From the NCBI GenBank assembly GCA_024643345.1, contig JAHENB010000026.1:4211-41013 (forward strand): DNA of 36,803 bases, in the 5' to 3' direction. Shown here in pieces: positions 16,949-26,471 of this stretch; positions within the stretch are counted from its first letter, which is position 1, and every line of letters starts with the position of its first letter. The position numbers and the translations under genes are program-made. This stretch comes from Maribacter sp. (GTDB taxonomy: Bacteria; Bacteroidota; Bacteroidia; Flavobacteriales; Flavobacteriaceae). The notes below the pieces were generated by a model that saw only the letters and a list, made by a program, of their open reading frames with translations, made no database searches and had not been told where the DNA came from.

Positions 16949-18100
16949 TTATGCAGCTTTTTTATGGAGCAAACGGGTCAGTTTTATGGAGAGGTCGGTA
17001 AAAATAATCTTCGCATTTCCATTTCGTTCGATATGGTATAGGGCATCTTCAAGCTCTTGAACAATTTCGATGATGTTGTTTTCATGTATAAAGGAGGCGA
17101 ATTTTTTCAATTGAAAACCTTCGCTTTGTACCTTCATATAGGCTAGCTCACTTACCTCGTAATTGATGAGCATTGCCTGTCGAATGACCGCGATGCAATA
17201 GTGCAGAAATTTTTTTTGGGTTTCCCTTCCCGTTGTGGCAACTTCCTCGCTCCATAGAATAAGTTCATGGATCGCGGCTTTATTGCCTTTTGACTTGAAA
17301 GCACTTCGCACCCACTGCACAAACCATTTCTCAAAGACCAAATCTTCTGAGTTTTTGTTCATCAAGTCCAATGCTTTACGAAAATTACCATTTGCTTCAT
17401 GCGCCAAACGCAAGGCTTCAGAACGCGTAAGTCCCTTATCTTGAAGGGCGTGGGCAATGGTTTCCTCGGCCAGTGGGGGAAAATGGAGGATTTGGCACCT
17501 TGACCTAATGGTCTGTAAAATTTGCTCTTCTTCTTCGGCGATCAATATGAAAACAGTATTCCTGGGCGGCTCTTCGATAAGCTTTAAAAGCTTGTTGGAG
17601 GCCGCGATATTCATTTTGTCCGCCATCCACACCAACATGACCTTATAGCCACCTTCATAAGATTTTAGAGATAGTTTTCTTACGATTTCATGAGCTTCAT
17701 CGACTCCAATTTGGCCCTGCTTGTTTTCAATACCGATTATTTGGTACCATTCAAATAGGTTTCCGTAAGGTTGGTCCTGTAAAAACTGCCGCCATTCTTG
17801 CATGAAATGATCACTTACCGCATGGTTTTTCACCTTGTTGCTGTTGGAGACAGGAAATGCAAAATGAAGATCTGGATGCGAATTCGAGTTGCACTTGGTG
17901 TTGCACGCTTCGTCAGGGCCTAAGTTTTCTCCATTCTTATTTCCGCATATGAGGTACTGGGCATAGGCTAATGCCATCGGCAGAGTGCCACTTCCTTCAG
18001 GCCCAAGGAATAATTGCGCATGGGAGGTCCTGCCCGAATCGGCACTATTGACCAAGTGATTTTTGATATGGGTCAGCCCCAGGATGTGCTCGAATAGCAT
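16949..18100 (-). CDS. holB: DNA polymerase III subunit delta' (clamp loader)
   Basis: This is the AAA+ clamp-loader subunit. Residues 33-40 read GPEGSGTL, a P-loop whose Lys is replaced by Thr39, so ATP binding is probably lost as in other delta' subunits. Downstream are KVMLVWMADKMN (Walker B region), NKLLKLIEEPP (about 170-180) and the SRC motif in IRSRCQ, the trans-acting arginine finger that acts on the neighbouring ATPase. Cysteines at 52, 66 and 70 match the zinc-binding module, with HPDLHFAFPV following. At 383 aa it has the length usual in Flavobacteria (E. coli HolB 334). It is followed closely by the doxX-like gene. Confidence 0.94.
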   Translation of the reverse strand: MLFEHILGLTHIKNHLVNSADSGRTSHAQLFLGPEGSGTLPMALAYAQYLICGNKNGENLGPDEACNTKCNSNSHPDLHFAFPVSNSNKVKNHAVSDHFMQEWRQFLQDQPYGNLFEWYQIIGIENKQGQIGVDEAHEIVRKLSLKSYEGGYKVMLVWMADKMNIAASNKLLKLIEEPPRNTVFILIAEEEEQILQTIRSRCQILHFPPLAEETIAHALQDKGLTRSEALRLAHEANGNFRKALDLMNKNSEDLVFEKWFVQWVRSAFKSKGNKAAIHELILWSEEVATTGRETQKKFLHYCIAVIRQAMLINYEVSELAYMKVQSEGFQLKKFASFIHENNIIEIVQELEDALYHIERNGNAKIIFTDLSIKLTRLLHKKAA

Positions 18101-18307
18101 GCTTCAAAGATAGCGGTTTTAACCAAATCAATGGTTTTTCAATCGATTTAAGGCCACTTGGGTATTCTGTAGAAAGCCCGAATCAAGCCCTAAAAACAAA
18201 ATGCGGCCAATTTGATGGTTATTTATCCCATGGATGCCAAATATAATACATACGCTTTTCCCTCATCCATAGAAATCTTTACATTTACCAAGCTAAAAAC
18301 TATACAG

Positions 18308-19501
18308 ATGAAAACTATTGATGATTTTGATTTTAAAGATAAAAAAGCGCTGATTCGGGTAGATTTCAATGTGCCTTTGGATAGTGATTTCAAGGTTACT
18401 GATACAAACAGGATTGAAGCGGCCAAGCCTACAATTATTAAAATATTGGAAGATGGGGGCAGCGCCGTTTTAATGTCTCATTTGGGAAGACCGGATGGCC
18501 AATCGAAGCCAGAATTATCATTAGAACATATTTGCGATACGGTTTCGGCTATTTTAGGGGTAGGGGTCAGGTTTGTGCCCGATTGTGTAGGTGAAAATGC
18601 CGAGCTTGCGGTGGCCCAATTGCAGCCAGGTGAGGTATTGTTGCTCGAAAATCTTCGTTTCCATAAAGAGGAGGAAAAAGGCGACGAGGCCTTTGCCAAA
18701 CTTCTTTCCAAACTGGGAGACATGTATGTCAATGATGCTTTTGGAACAGCGCACAGGGCACATGCATCAACCACCATAGTGGCCAAGTTTTTTCCAGGGA
18801 AAAGATGTTTCGGGTATTTAATGGCCAAAGAAATCGAAGCTATTGAAAAGGTAATGCGAACTGGAGAAAAGCCAGTTTTGGCAATTTTGGGAGGGGCAAA
18901 GGTTTCTTCCAAGATCACCATCATTGAAAATATTTTGGATAAAGTAGACCACTTGATCATTGGGGGCGGGATGACCTTTACCTTCATCAAAGCACAAGGT
19001 GGCCACGTAGGAGACTCAATTTGTGAAGACGATAAAATGGGGCTGGCCCTGGAAATCCTGAAAAAAGCGAAGACAAAAGGTGTTCAAGTTCACCTGCCGG
19101 TCGATGTTTTGGCCGCAGATGCCTTCGATAACAATGCAACTACCCAGATAGTGGCCGTAGATAAAATTCCTAAAGGGTGGCAAGGTCTGGATGCGGGTCC
19201 GAAAACCTTGGAAAAGTTTCGGGAGGTAATCTTAAAGAGCAGAACCATTCTTTGGAACGGACCCATCGGGGTGTTTGAAATGGAGCGATTTTCAAAAGGA
19301 ACCATCGCTATTGGCAATGATATTGACGAAGCCACTACAAATGGGGCATTTTCCTTGGTCGGCGGAGGTGATTCCGTGGCCGCGGTGAAACAATTTGGAT
19401 TTGAAGACAAGGTCAGCTATGTCTCTACTGGAGGTGGTGCCATGTTGGAAAGCTTGGAAGGTAAAGTCTTGCCTGGAATCGCTGCAATAATCGAAGGATA
19501 A
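18308..19501 (+). CDS. pgk: Phosphoglycerate kinase
   Basis: Pgk catalyses 1,3-bisphosphoglycerate + ADP to 3-phosphoglycerate + ATP in glycolysis and runs in reverse in gluconeogenesis. Seen in order: [40 protein letters not shown], and the nucleotide-domain motif [13 protein letters not shown] near the C-terminus. The ATG at 18308 gives 397 aa, the standard length. An in-frame upstream start at 18212 would add a 32-residue extension with no family support. A near-consensus -7 box (TACATTTA, about 18280) lies upstream. No terminator is seen before the mltD-like gene, which starts about 115 bases later. Confidence 0.97.
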   Translation: MKTIDDFDFKDKKALIRVDFNVPLDSDFKVTDTNRIEAAKPTIIKILEDGGSAVLMSHLGRPDGQSKPELSLEHICDTVSAILGVGVRFVPDCVGENAELAVAQLQPGEVLLLENLRFHKEEEKGDEAFAKLLSKLGDMYVNDAFGTAHRAHASTTIVAKFFPGKRCFGYLMAKEIEAIEKVMRTGEKPVLAILGGAKVSSKITIIENILDKVDHLIIGGGMTFTFIKAQGGHVGDSICEDDKMGLALEILKKAKTKGVQVHLPVDVLAADAFDNNATTQIVAVDKIPKGWQGLDAGPKTLEKFREVILKSRTILWNGPIGVFEMERFSKGTIAIGNDIDEATTNGAFSLVGGGDSVAAVKQFGFEDKVSYVSTGGGAMLESLEGKVLPGIAAIIEG

Positions 19502-19617
19502 AGGCGTTATCGATTAAAGGCACCAAAGGTCCGATTGATGCGAATTAGTAATAAATGTTTTATTCTTTCGAAAAAAAATGCGATTTTAGATGTCCTTTCG
19601 ATAGTTTCACGCTAAAC

Positions 19618-21303
19618 ATGAAGACAAAAATGACAAAGTATTTGTTATTGCTCCCCGTATTCCTGCTTGCCCTCTCTCTAAGGGCTCAAGAAAAGGCTTC
19701 TGAAGGGGTTTTCAGCAGAACGAAGCCGGCCGTGGCAATGACCACCATCCCGGACGACACTTTGGCCTTAGATGTGCAGAACATAGAACAGATGGACCTT
19801 ATGGATTCCGAATCTGATCAAGAAACTCCCTTTCTATTGACCCAAGGTAAAGGCATCGGCAAATATCATTTGCATGATCATCCCCAAGCGGCCATATATG
19901 ACAGTTTATGGATGAAGGAACTCTATGAGGCCGACGCGCTTTTTGATGATATGTATGAGGAAGTCCAAAATATCGCCGTTTTGGAAGATTCCGATGAGAA
20001 CGCCGTTGCAGTGGAAGAAACCTATGTTTATGACCTTCCCACGGATTCCCTAAAGGCAAGACTTGAAAGGCTTAACCAAAAAACACCTTTTAATGTGGTA
20101 TACAATGCCGCACTCGAGAACGTGATCAAGACGTTTTTAACCCGAAAAAGGGACATGATGGAGCGCATGCTTACCATAAGTCAATTTTATTTCCCGATGT
20201 TCGAGGAAGAATTTGACCGCCATGATATTCCGCTGGAAATGAAATACCTATCAATTGTAGAATCGGCGCTCAACCCGAAAGCAAGATCTAGGGTAGGGGC
20301 CACGGGACTATGGCAATTCATGTACGGCACAGGAAGGCAATACAAACTTTCTGTGACCAGTTACGTCGATGAGCGTAGCGATCCCATAAAGGCCACAAAG
20401 GCGGCCAGTGAATTTCTCTCAAGACTTTATGACGTTTTTGGCGATTGGGACCTTGCCCTAGCAGCCTATAATTCTGGCCCTGGAAATGTGAATAAAGCAA
20501 TTCGAAGATCGGGTGGACATCGCAATTATTGGAATATTCGACGCAATTTACCACGCGAAACCGCTGGCTATGTCCCAGCCTTTTTGGCGACCATGTACAT
20601 CTTTGAATATGCAGAGGAACACGGCCTAAAAAGAAGGAAAATCGAAAGACCTTATTTTGAAACCGATACAATAAGGGTAAAAAGCTTGATCACTTTCGAT
20701 CAGATTTCCGAATTGGTCGGGGTAAGCGTGGAAGAACTCAAAATCTTGAACCCGGCCTACAAACTTAATGTGATACCTTTTATAAGCGGCCAGGATTACG
20801 CTTTACGTCTTCCGAAAGAGGCCATTGGGAAATTTGTAAACAACGAGGTGCAGATATATGCCCATGTGAAAAAGGAATTGGAAAGTCAAGAAAGTCCGCT
20901 TCCCCAATTGGTAAAAGAGGCTGAAGATAATCGAATAAGGTATAAGGTAAAGAGCGGGGATTTCCTGGGGAGAATCGCTCAGCGCTATGGTGTAGGGGTG
21001 AGCCAAATAAAAGAATGGAATGGCCTTCGCAGCAATAATTTGCGCGTTGGCCAGCGCCTTACCATATATCCAAGGAATTATACTCCCGCCGTCGTGGCCA
21101 AAAAAACGACTACATCACCTAGCGCTACCCAATCTTTTTTACCGGGCACCAAGGTTCACACGGTACAAAGTGGAGACTCCCTTTGGACGATCTCTAGAAA
21201 ATATCCTGGAATTTCCATTGAGAATTTACGAGAATGGAACGGTATTAGCGGTAACAACCTACAACCGGGCACAAAACTGAAGTTGTGCGACTGTTCATCG
21301 TAA
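19618..21303 (+). CDS. mltD: Lytic murein transglycosylase (MltD-like) with LysM domains
   Basis: A secreted peptidoglycan lyase that cleaves MurNAc-GlcNAc bonds with 1,6-anhydro product. The signal peptide is at residues 1-22 (MKTKMTKYLLLLPVF..., cut near LRA). The SLT domain has catalytic Glu215 in SIVESALNP, followed by GATGLWQFM and ALAAYNSGPGNV. Two LysM domains lie at about 442-485 (KVKSGDFLGRIAQRYGV) and 513-558 (TVQSGDSLWTISRKY), with a degenerate third LysM-like stretch near 350-385. ATG 19618 is preferred because the signal peptide starts there; an in-frame ATG at 19555 would add 21 unlikely residues. The gene is 561 codons and is followed after 13 bases by the DUF4837 lipoprotein gene, probably one operon. 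Confidence 0.95.
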   Translation: MKTKMTKYLLLLPVFLLALSLRAQEKASEGVFSRTKPAVAMTTIPDDTLALDVQNIEQMDLMDSESDQETPFLLTQGKGIGKYHLHDHPQAAIYDSLWMKELYEADALFDDMYEEVQNIAVLEDSDENAVAVEETYVYDLPTDSLKARLERLNQKTPFNVVYNAALENVIKTFLTRKRDMMERMLTISQFYFPMFEEEFDRHDIPLEMKYLSIVESALNPKARSRVGATGLWQFMYGTGRQYKLSVTSYVDERSDPIKATKAASEFLSRLYDVFGDWDLALAAYNSGPGNVNKAIRRSGGHRNYWNIRRNLPRETAGYVPAFLATMYIFEYAEEHGLKRRKIERPYFETDTIRVKSLITFDQISELVGVSVEELKILNPAYKLNVIPFISGQDYALRLPKEAIGKFVNNEVQIYAHVKKELESQESPLPQLVKEAEDNRIRYKVKSGDFLGRIAQRYGVGVSQIKEWNGLRSNNLRVGQRLTIYPRNYTPAVVAKKTTTSPSATQSFLPGTKVHTVQSGDSLWTISRKYPGISIENLREWNGISGNNLQPGTKLKLCDCSS

Positions 21304-21316
21304 ATGAATCCAAATA

Positions 21317-22312
21317 ATGAAAATTAGCAGAACACTATTCGCATTAATTCTTTTCATTGTCATTTCCTGTAAAGAAGGTTCGAAACAAAGCTACCTTCCG
21401 GGTAGTATTGGCCCCATCAATTCCCTAGCTGTTGTCATGGACAATGATTTGTGGCAAGGCGAAGTTGGGGACCGGGTACGCGAATATTTTGCGGCACCGG
21501 CCCTAGGATTGACACTGGATGAACCGCTTTTCAGCATCAATCACTTTCCCCCTAAATCGTTCACGGGCACTACGCGGAGTTCAAGGGCGATTTTATACGT
21601 CCAGTTGGATACGTTGAGCTTAGCCCACCTAAAAACCAATGTCTACGCGAAACCTCAAAAGGTTGGCGTTATCAAAGGCAGGACAAAGGAAGAAATCATT
21701 CAAAACGTCGATAAAATGGCCAGTGAGATGGTTACTTCCTTTAAGGAACAGGAGATTCTCGAGTCACAAGAAAGATTTTTGAAATCGCTCAATAAAGAAG
21801 GGGTTCTTGAAGCCAGGTTCAATATCTCAATGCGTATACCCTCAATTTATAAGGTGGGCAGGCAGGAGGCCAATTTTGTTTGGATAGATCGTCAAATCCA
21901 GAAAGGGACAATGAATGTTATTGCCTACACCGTACCTTCCAATTATTTCAATAACGATTCTACCTTGGTACGGGATATTGTAAAAATGAGGGATTCCATC
22001 GGAAAATTGTACATCCCTGGTCCTGATGTGCCCGATAAAATCACTTATATGCGAACCGAACCTGCTTTTGCACCACATGTGTTTCATGTAGAACTCTTGG
22101 GAAAAAAGGTCATTGAGGTTCGTGGTATTTGGGACATTGCAAATTATCCCATGGCCGGACCTTTCTTAACCTATATTATCAACGATCCAAACCACAATAG
22201 AAAAATGGTCATTGAAGGATTCACATTTGCACCGGCCACCGAAAAAAGAGACTATATGTTTGAATTGGAAGCGATATTAAAGACCATAAAGTTTCGTTCT
22301 TCCCCTAAATAG
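21317..22312 (+). CDS. DUF4837-family lipoprotein
   Basis: The signal peptide ends in the lipobox IVISC (Cys18). The remaining 313 residues match my recollection of the Bacteroidota-specific DUF4837 family, with features such as LPGSIGPINSLAVVMDNDLW near the start and EVRGIWDIANYPMAGPF near the end. Function is unknown. Its place directly after the mltD-like gene suggests an envelope role. The family name is from memory; lipoprotein status is read directly. Confidence 0.82.
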   Translation: MKISRTLFALILFIVISCKEGSKQSYLPGSIGPINSLAVVMDNDLWQGEVGDRVREYFAAPALGLTLDEPLFSINHFPPKSFTGTTRSSRAILYVQLDTLSLAHLKTNVYAKPQKVGVIKGRTKEEIIQNVDKMASEMVTSFKEQEILESQERFLKSLNKEGVLEARFNISMRIPSIYKVGRQEANFVWIDRQIQKGTMNVIAYTVPSNYFNNDSTLVRDIVKMRDSIGKLYIPGPDVPDKITYMRTEPAFAPHVFHVELLGKKVIEVRGIWDIANYPMAGPFLTYIINDPNHNRKMVIEGFTFAPATEKRDYMFELEAILKTIKFRSSPK

Positions 22313-22332
22313 TTGGTGCTATAACAAAGTAA

Positions 22333-22369
22333 AATAGGCAATCACATTTTATCCATGTGGTCGCCTATT
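22333..22369. terminator. Intrinsic terminator between DUF4837 gene and first 56-aa gene
   Basis: AATAGGC pairs with GCCTATT and, inside, CACAT pairs with ATGTG. It lies between convergent genes and could serve both; the minus side runs into ATTTTAC. Confidence 0.6.
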
Positions 22370-22399
22370 AGGTTTATGGCGTGGCAAACAGTTGTTGTT

Positions 22400-22570
22400 C
22401 TAACCAAATGTAAAACCGGTAGAAAGCCGAAACGCAAAGGCATACAGCACTACAGCCAATAGAAAGAAACAAAACCAGGAGAAAAGCCTAAAATACTTGT
22501 TCAATATCTGATAGGTCCAATCCCGAAAGGCTTCAACATAAATTTCCCTTACAAGTAGTAATTTCCTCAT
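22400..22570 (-). CDS. 56-aa membrane microprotein, copy 1
   Basis: A small gene read directly from the minus strand: ATG at 22570, TAG at 22400-22402, 56 codons. The N-terminus MRKLLLVREIYVEAFRDW is followed by an amphipathic stretch and a single membrane helix (YFRLFSWFCFFLLAVVLYAF), ending in FRLSTGFTFG. It is the same length as the gene at 22899-23069 and aligns with it without gaps: LL-REIY-EAF, YF-LFSWFCF, LYAF-FR-STGF. Selection on a shared protein is therefore clear. I believe these belong to a short flavobacterial family (possibly DUF6747), function unknown. Upstream, CATCTTTG (22598-22605) resembles a -7 box with one mismatch. Confidence 0.82.
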   Translation of the reverse strand: MRKLLLVREIYVEAFRDWTYQILNKYFRLFSWFCFFLLAVVLYAFAFRLSTGFTFG

Positions 22571-22898
22571 ATATGGTTCTTTTAGAGTTAGCTAGGGCAA
22601 AGATGACAAATACTGTAATGGTATCGATTATAAATTGGATGAACGGAGGCTAATATTCGTTGACAAATCTGCTTATTGTAAATGTTGGACGAAGTGCGCC
22701 CAAAAGCCGATAAAAAGTGCTATTGGGCAAGCGCTATGCTGGAAAACGGGGCTATAGCCTTGATATTTAGGTAAATGAAATAATTATAGAGCGCGCACTG
22801 CAAATTAAATCGTATTGAAGCGAGTTTTTGAATTGCGTTTTTTAAGCAATAAAAAAGCACCTTTTAAGGTGCTTTCTCTTGGTTAGGTTGGTTGGTTT
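22571..22898. other. Spacer between the two 56-aa paralogues
   Basis: Apart from the terminator of the second copy (22851-22875), nothing recognisable is present; no third copy of the small gene is seen. Confidence 0.5.
22851..22875 (-). terminator. Terminator of the second 56-aa gene
   Basis: AAAGCACCTT-TT-AAGGTGCTTT is a 10-bp perfect stem, followed on the minus strand by further Ts. It lies 23 bases after the stop of the gene at 22899-23069. Confidence 0.8.
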
Positions 22899-23069
22899 TT
22901 AGTCGAATGCAAAGCCGGTCGAAATCCTGAACACGAAGGCATAAAGCATAATTACAAAGCTGGCGAAACAGAACCAGGAGAACAATTTAAAATACGATTT
23001 AATAAATAGTGGACCGAGGTTTTTAAATGCCTCCATGTATATTTCTTTGATAAGTAGGGCGTTTTTCAT
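22899..23069 (-). CDS. 56-aa membrane microprotein, copy 2
   Basis: The ATG at 23069 gives MKNALLIKEIYMEAFKNL followed by one membrane segment (about residues 24-47, SYFKLFSWFCFASFVIMLYA) and the tail FRISTGFAFD. It is exactly 56 aa, like copy 1. A longer in-frame start at 23114 would add 15 residues that have no counterpart in copy 1, so it was not used. An AT-rich dyad (GTTATA-TTTA-TATAAC, 23085-23100) lies just upstream and may be part of the promoter or leader. The gene has its own strong terminator. Function is unknown; the N-terminus carries mixed charges before the helix. Confidence 0.85.
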   Translation of the reverse strand: MKNALLIKEIYMEAFKNLGPLFIKSYFKLFSWFCFASFVIMLYAFVFRISTGFAFD

Positions 23070-23437
23070 TTTGAATTGGTTTAGGTTATATTTATATAAC
23101 TCCAAATCACCCAATTAGGTATTTCATCGGATTTATTTGTTGTATATCGACACATTGTTGTGGTAAAATCACGGTATTGCATTTGTGTTTTTCGGAAAGG
23201 GACGTCGCTTGGATGGTATAAAAAGTTCATCCCACTGGTTATATGAAGATAGTAGGAGGTTTAGATCAGAGTTCAAATAGGGATATCATCAAAAAATAAA
23301 ATAGGGCCCTTTTAGTTCGGAAAGTATCGTGCAATTTTGGGTAAAGATAATCGGTTTTAGATGGATTTTAATGGTTGTAATGCATGAAAAAGCCGCGATA
23401 CGCTTGCGTGCCGCGGCTTTTTATAAGTCCTTTTCGG
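23070..23437. other. Spacer between second 56-aa gene and ompA-like gene
   Basis: It holds the AT-rich dyad at 23085-23100 and the terminator at 23387-23422. Nothing else is recognised. Confidence 0.5.
23387..23422 (-). terminator. Strong terminator of the PorE-like gene
   Basis: AAAAAGCCGCG pairs with CGCGGCTTTTT, continued inside by ACGC/GCGT around a TT loop. It lies 15 bases after the stop codon. Confidence 0.92.
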
Positions 23438-25936
23438 CTACATGTTCACGATGATAAATTCCGAGCGTCTATTACGGAAATGTTCCTCTTCGGTACATTT
23501 GATTCTACCGTTACACCCATTTAGTAATCGTTCTTCCCCATAACCTTTGGCACTTTCAATTCGTTTGGCATCTATTCCTTTGGAAATGATATATTCCCTA
23601 GTAGATTTAGCCCTTTTATCAGAAAGATATTTATTATAGGCCGCAGTTCCCCTAGAATCGGTATGTGATTCTATGCGGATGACCATAGAGGGATATTCAC
23701 GCATGACCTGCACCAATTTGTCAAGTTCAACCGATGCATCTTTTCGGATATTGAACTTGTCAAAGTCAAAGAAGATCATTTCGGTCTTTAGCTTTTGAAT
23801 GCCTTCTTCAACGGCGATCATTTCCTTTAAACGCTTCAAGGCCACCTCAACGGCCACCTTAACATTATCCTCCGTAGCAATCTCTGTAACTTGATCAAAG
23901 AAGTCTCCATTGGTGGTTTTAAGGGTGTATTTGGTATTGCCGTCCAGGTCTTCAAAAACAAAGCTGCCGTCATCTTCAGTAACCATCTCTTTGAGTTTGA
24001 TTCCGTTTTCATCCAAAAGCTCCACAAGGGCCTTTGGCATGACATCTCCGGTAACTAATTCTGTAACAACCCCGGCGATGGCGTTTTGGTTCTCGGGTAT
24101 TTCTTCGACCACTAGGCGTTTAAAGGAATAAATATCATCATCCCCTTTCCCACCGGCCCTATTTGAAGCGAAAAACCCTTTCTGGGTTTCTTCGTTTACG
24201 ATATAGGAGAAGTCGTCTAATTTGCTGTTCACGGGCTGTCCAAGGTTTGTTGCCTCCCCGAATCCCCCATCTTCATCTATATTGGCTTCATAAATATCGA
24301 GACCGCCCAAACCTATATGCCCATTCGAGGAAAAATAAATTTTTTCCTTATTGATATAAGGAAACATTTCCTTTCTTTCGGTATTGATTTCGGGGCCGAG
24401 ATTTTTGGGCTCCGAGAAAGTGCCGTCCTCCATAACGTCGACCACAAAGATGTCGGTTTCACCAAGGCTACCTGGCATATCGGAAACAAAATACAGTTTT
24501 TTGCCATCAGGACTGAGTGCAGGATGCCCCGTGGAATAGTTGTCGCTGTTGAACGAAACTTCTATGGCCTCCGTCCATTCTCCATCAACTTTGCTTGATT
24601 TATAAATTTTAAGGTGGTTGACACCATTTTTGTCGCGCTTTAGTTTCTTGCCATAGTTGTTCCGGGTAAAATACATGGTCGCATTATCTGGGGAAAATGT
24701 CACAGAGGCTTCATGGTATTTAGTGTTGATCTTTTTAGAGAATTTGATGGCGTCTTTTAAATCTTGTGACTCCCCGTTTATTTTGGCAACATAGAGATCC
24801 AAATAAGGTTGATCGTTCCATTTATACCTTCTGGTATTTAAAAAGGAGGAGTCTTTTGCAGAAGCATACACAAGTTGATCATTGTTGTAGTACATGGGCG
24901 AGAACTCCGAGTAATTGGAGTTGATGGCCGAATTTTTGATCTCGAATTGGGGCGGGGCACTGAGAATGTTGTCCAGTACTACCGCATTCGGCTGTCGTTC
25001 GGCATTTCGTGGATCTTTAGACACGCTAATACCGCCATCAAGTATTTTTTTGTTGTACAGCTTCATTAATTTTTTTGCCCTTGCATATTTCCCAGTTCCT
25101 TTCAAAGAATGTGCATATTTAAATGTATTATCGGCTGAAAGTGCATCACCATAATGCTCATATAGCTTATTGTACCACTCATATGCTTTTTCCATATTGG
25201 TGTTGAAATAATGGGCATCTGCTACCTTTTGAATGACTTCAAGGGAATAATTCTTGTCATCTTTCCTTAAAGCCTCTTCATATAAGTTTGCGGCCTCGGC
25301 GTACCACATTTTATTGAAATATCCGTCGGCTTTTTGAATCAGTTTACTTTTATTGGAAGTCCCTGAGCTTTGCAACAACATTTGGTCTGTCTTCGGGGCA
25401 TTGAGCATATTATAGGTTACCTCCTCAAGGGCGATAGGCGGCTCTGTTGATTTTTTTTCTTCCAAGTTTGTTCCCTTGGTCGCTGGTACAATGGCAGTAT
25501 CTGCATTACCTACCTTCATTATCCAAACATCTTCAGTGTATTTGCCATCAAACTGGGATTCGCAACCGGCAATGGCCCGACGCCAGTCTTGGGTATATTC
25601 CAGAAATACATAGTTAAGGCCGTTTGAGGGGTTTTTAAAAAATCCAGCTTCAAAATCTTTTTTGTACAGCTTTTTTACCTTTTTCTTTAAGTTTTTCCCA
25701 TCGCTAAAAACCCCTGCAATGACGTAATATCCTGTAGGGATGCCTTCCAAATCATTGATGTTCCTATGGGCAATATGCGCTCTTTTGGCAACCTCTTCAA
25801 AGGTGGGGTCGTTTTTTGGATTGGGTGATGGTATAAGGGATGTTTCATTGCTGGCAATGGCAGCTAGCCCTTTGGCAGCTTGGGAATGTGTCAAAAAGGC
25901 CAACATCAGAAATGAAAGGGTCAGTAGGTTTCTCAT
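23438..25936 (-). CDS. PorE-like OmpA-family protein (SPOR-like, TPR, beta-propeller, CRD, OmpA_C)
   Basis: An 832-aa exported protein with a signal peptide at residues 1-20 (MRNLLTLSFLMLAFLTHSQA). Domains in order: a SPOR-like region (68-142, GYYVIAGVFSDGKNLKKKVK); TPR helices (about 197-295); a PD40/WD40-like beta-propeller (about 340-620, with repeats such as SPDGKKLYFVSD); a carboxypeptidase-regulatory-like domain (about 640-715); and a C-terminal OmpA domain (about 735-832, IESHTDSRGTAAYNKYLSD) that binds peptidoglycan. The TPR-propeller-CRD-OmpA order is that of Porphyromonas PorE, which anchors the T9SS to peptidoglycan. Whether this is PorE itself or one of several flavobacterial paralogues is open. 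The upstream in-frame ATG at 25996 was rejected because it precedes the signal peptide. No porP/sprF gene is adjacent. Confidence 0.9.
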   Translation of the reverse strand: MRNLLTLSFLMLAFLTHSQAAKGLAAIASNETSLIPSPNPKNDPTFEEVAKRAHIAHRNINDLEGIPTGYYVIAGVFSDGKNLKKKVKKLYKKDFEAGFFKNPSNGLNYVFLEYTQDWRRAIAGCESQFDGKYTEDVWIMKVGNADTAIVPATKGTNLEEKKSTEPPIALEEVTYNMLNAPKTDQMLLQSSGTSNKSKLIQKADGYFNKMWYAEAANLYEEALRKDDKNYSLEVIQKVADAHYFNTNMEKAYEWYNKLYEHYGDALSADNTFKYAHSLKGTGKYARAKKLMKLYNKKILDGGISVSKDPRNAERQPNAVVLDNILSAPPQFEIKNSAINSNYSEFSPMYYNNDQLVYASAKDSSFLNTRRYKWNDQPYLDLYVAKINGESQDLKDAIKFSKKINTKYHEASVTFSPDNATMYFTRNNYGKKLKRDKNGVNHLKIYKSSKVDGEWTEAIEVSFNSDNYSTGHPALSPDGKKLYFVSDMPGSLGETDIFVVDVMEDGTFSEPKNLGPEINTERKEMFPYINKEKIYFSSNGHIGLGGLDIYEANIDEDGGFGEATNLGQPVNSKLDDFSYIVNEETQKGFFASNRAGGKGDDDIYSFKRLVVEEIPENQNAIAGVVTELVTGDVMPKALVELLDENGIKLKEMVTEDDGSFVFEDLDGNTKYTLKTTNGDFFDQVTEIATEDNVKVAVEVALKRLKEMIAVEEGIQKLKTEMIFFDFDKFNIRKDASVELDKLVQVMREYPSMVIRIESHTDSRGTAAYNKYLSDKRAKSTREYIISKGIDAKRIESAKGYGEERLLNGCNGRIKCTEEEHFRNRRSEFIIVNM

Positions 25937-26177
25937 GGTTTTGGAGCTAAACAATACCCGGGTTCTTGGTGATTTTATCGTTATGCGATCGGGCATTTAG
26001 CTTGCTTTTGAATTTTATGGTATAGGCCAAAGGCCATGACCAAGGATTTGATTGGTCTAAGTGGCGCCATCATGGTTTTTGCCTTGTATATGAACGCACA
26101 ATTCATAAATATGTTATTCCAAAAAATTTAGGCGGCAAACATGGAAAGCGAACCGATAGGAATCATTTGTTCCGCAG

Positions 26178-26194
26178 GCCCGCTCACAGCGGGC
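26178..26194. repeat. GC-rich inverted repeat
   Basis: GCCCGCT-CAC-AGCGGGC is a perfect 7-bp stem with a 3-base loop in AT-rich intergenic DNA. It lacks a T-tract, so it is not a standard terminator. Confidence 0.45.
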
Positions 26195-26445
26195 GTACCC
26201 TTAAGACCCATATTTTGGTTTGTCTTGTTTAGGGGCGATGGTTTTGTTGTGAAAGTGATGATTTATGTAGTGTAATGGGGCTGCTAGTCGGCATTTTCTG
26301 GTGGAGAACGTATGGGCTTTAGGTAAGGGTTTGGTGACGACACGGAAGCTCAAATGAACAGATTCTTTTGGTGTAATGCGCGTGGTGTGACAGAGATGTT
26401 TTAAAATACCGAAAGGTATAATTAATATAAAATAACAATCATAAA

Positions 26446-26471
26446 AAAACCCCTGCATTTGCAGGGGTTTT
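26446..26471 (-). terminator. tatA terminator
   Basis: AAAACCCCTGC-ATTT-GCAGGGGTTTT, followed on the minus strand by more Ts, located 18 bases after the tatA stop. Confidence 0.92.

Noticed and set aside
18212-18307. N-terminal extension of pgk from an earlier ATG
   Set aside because: It would add 32 residues before the conserved [20 protein letters not shown] start and would overlap the probable promoter.
26201-26458. 85-codon minus-strand frame upstream of the PorE-like gene
   Set aside because: Its ATG lies inside the tatA terminator hairpin, and composition (many His, Pro, Lys) is unlike real genes in the window.
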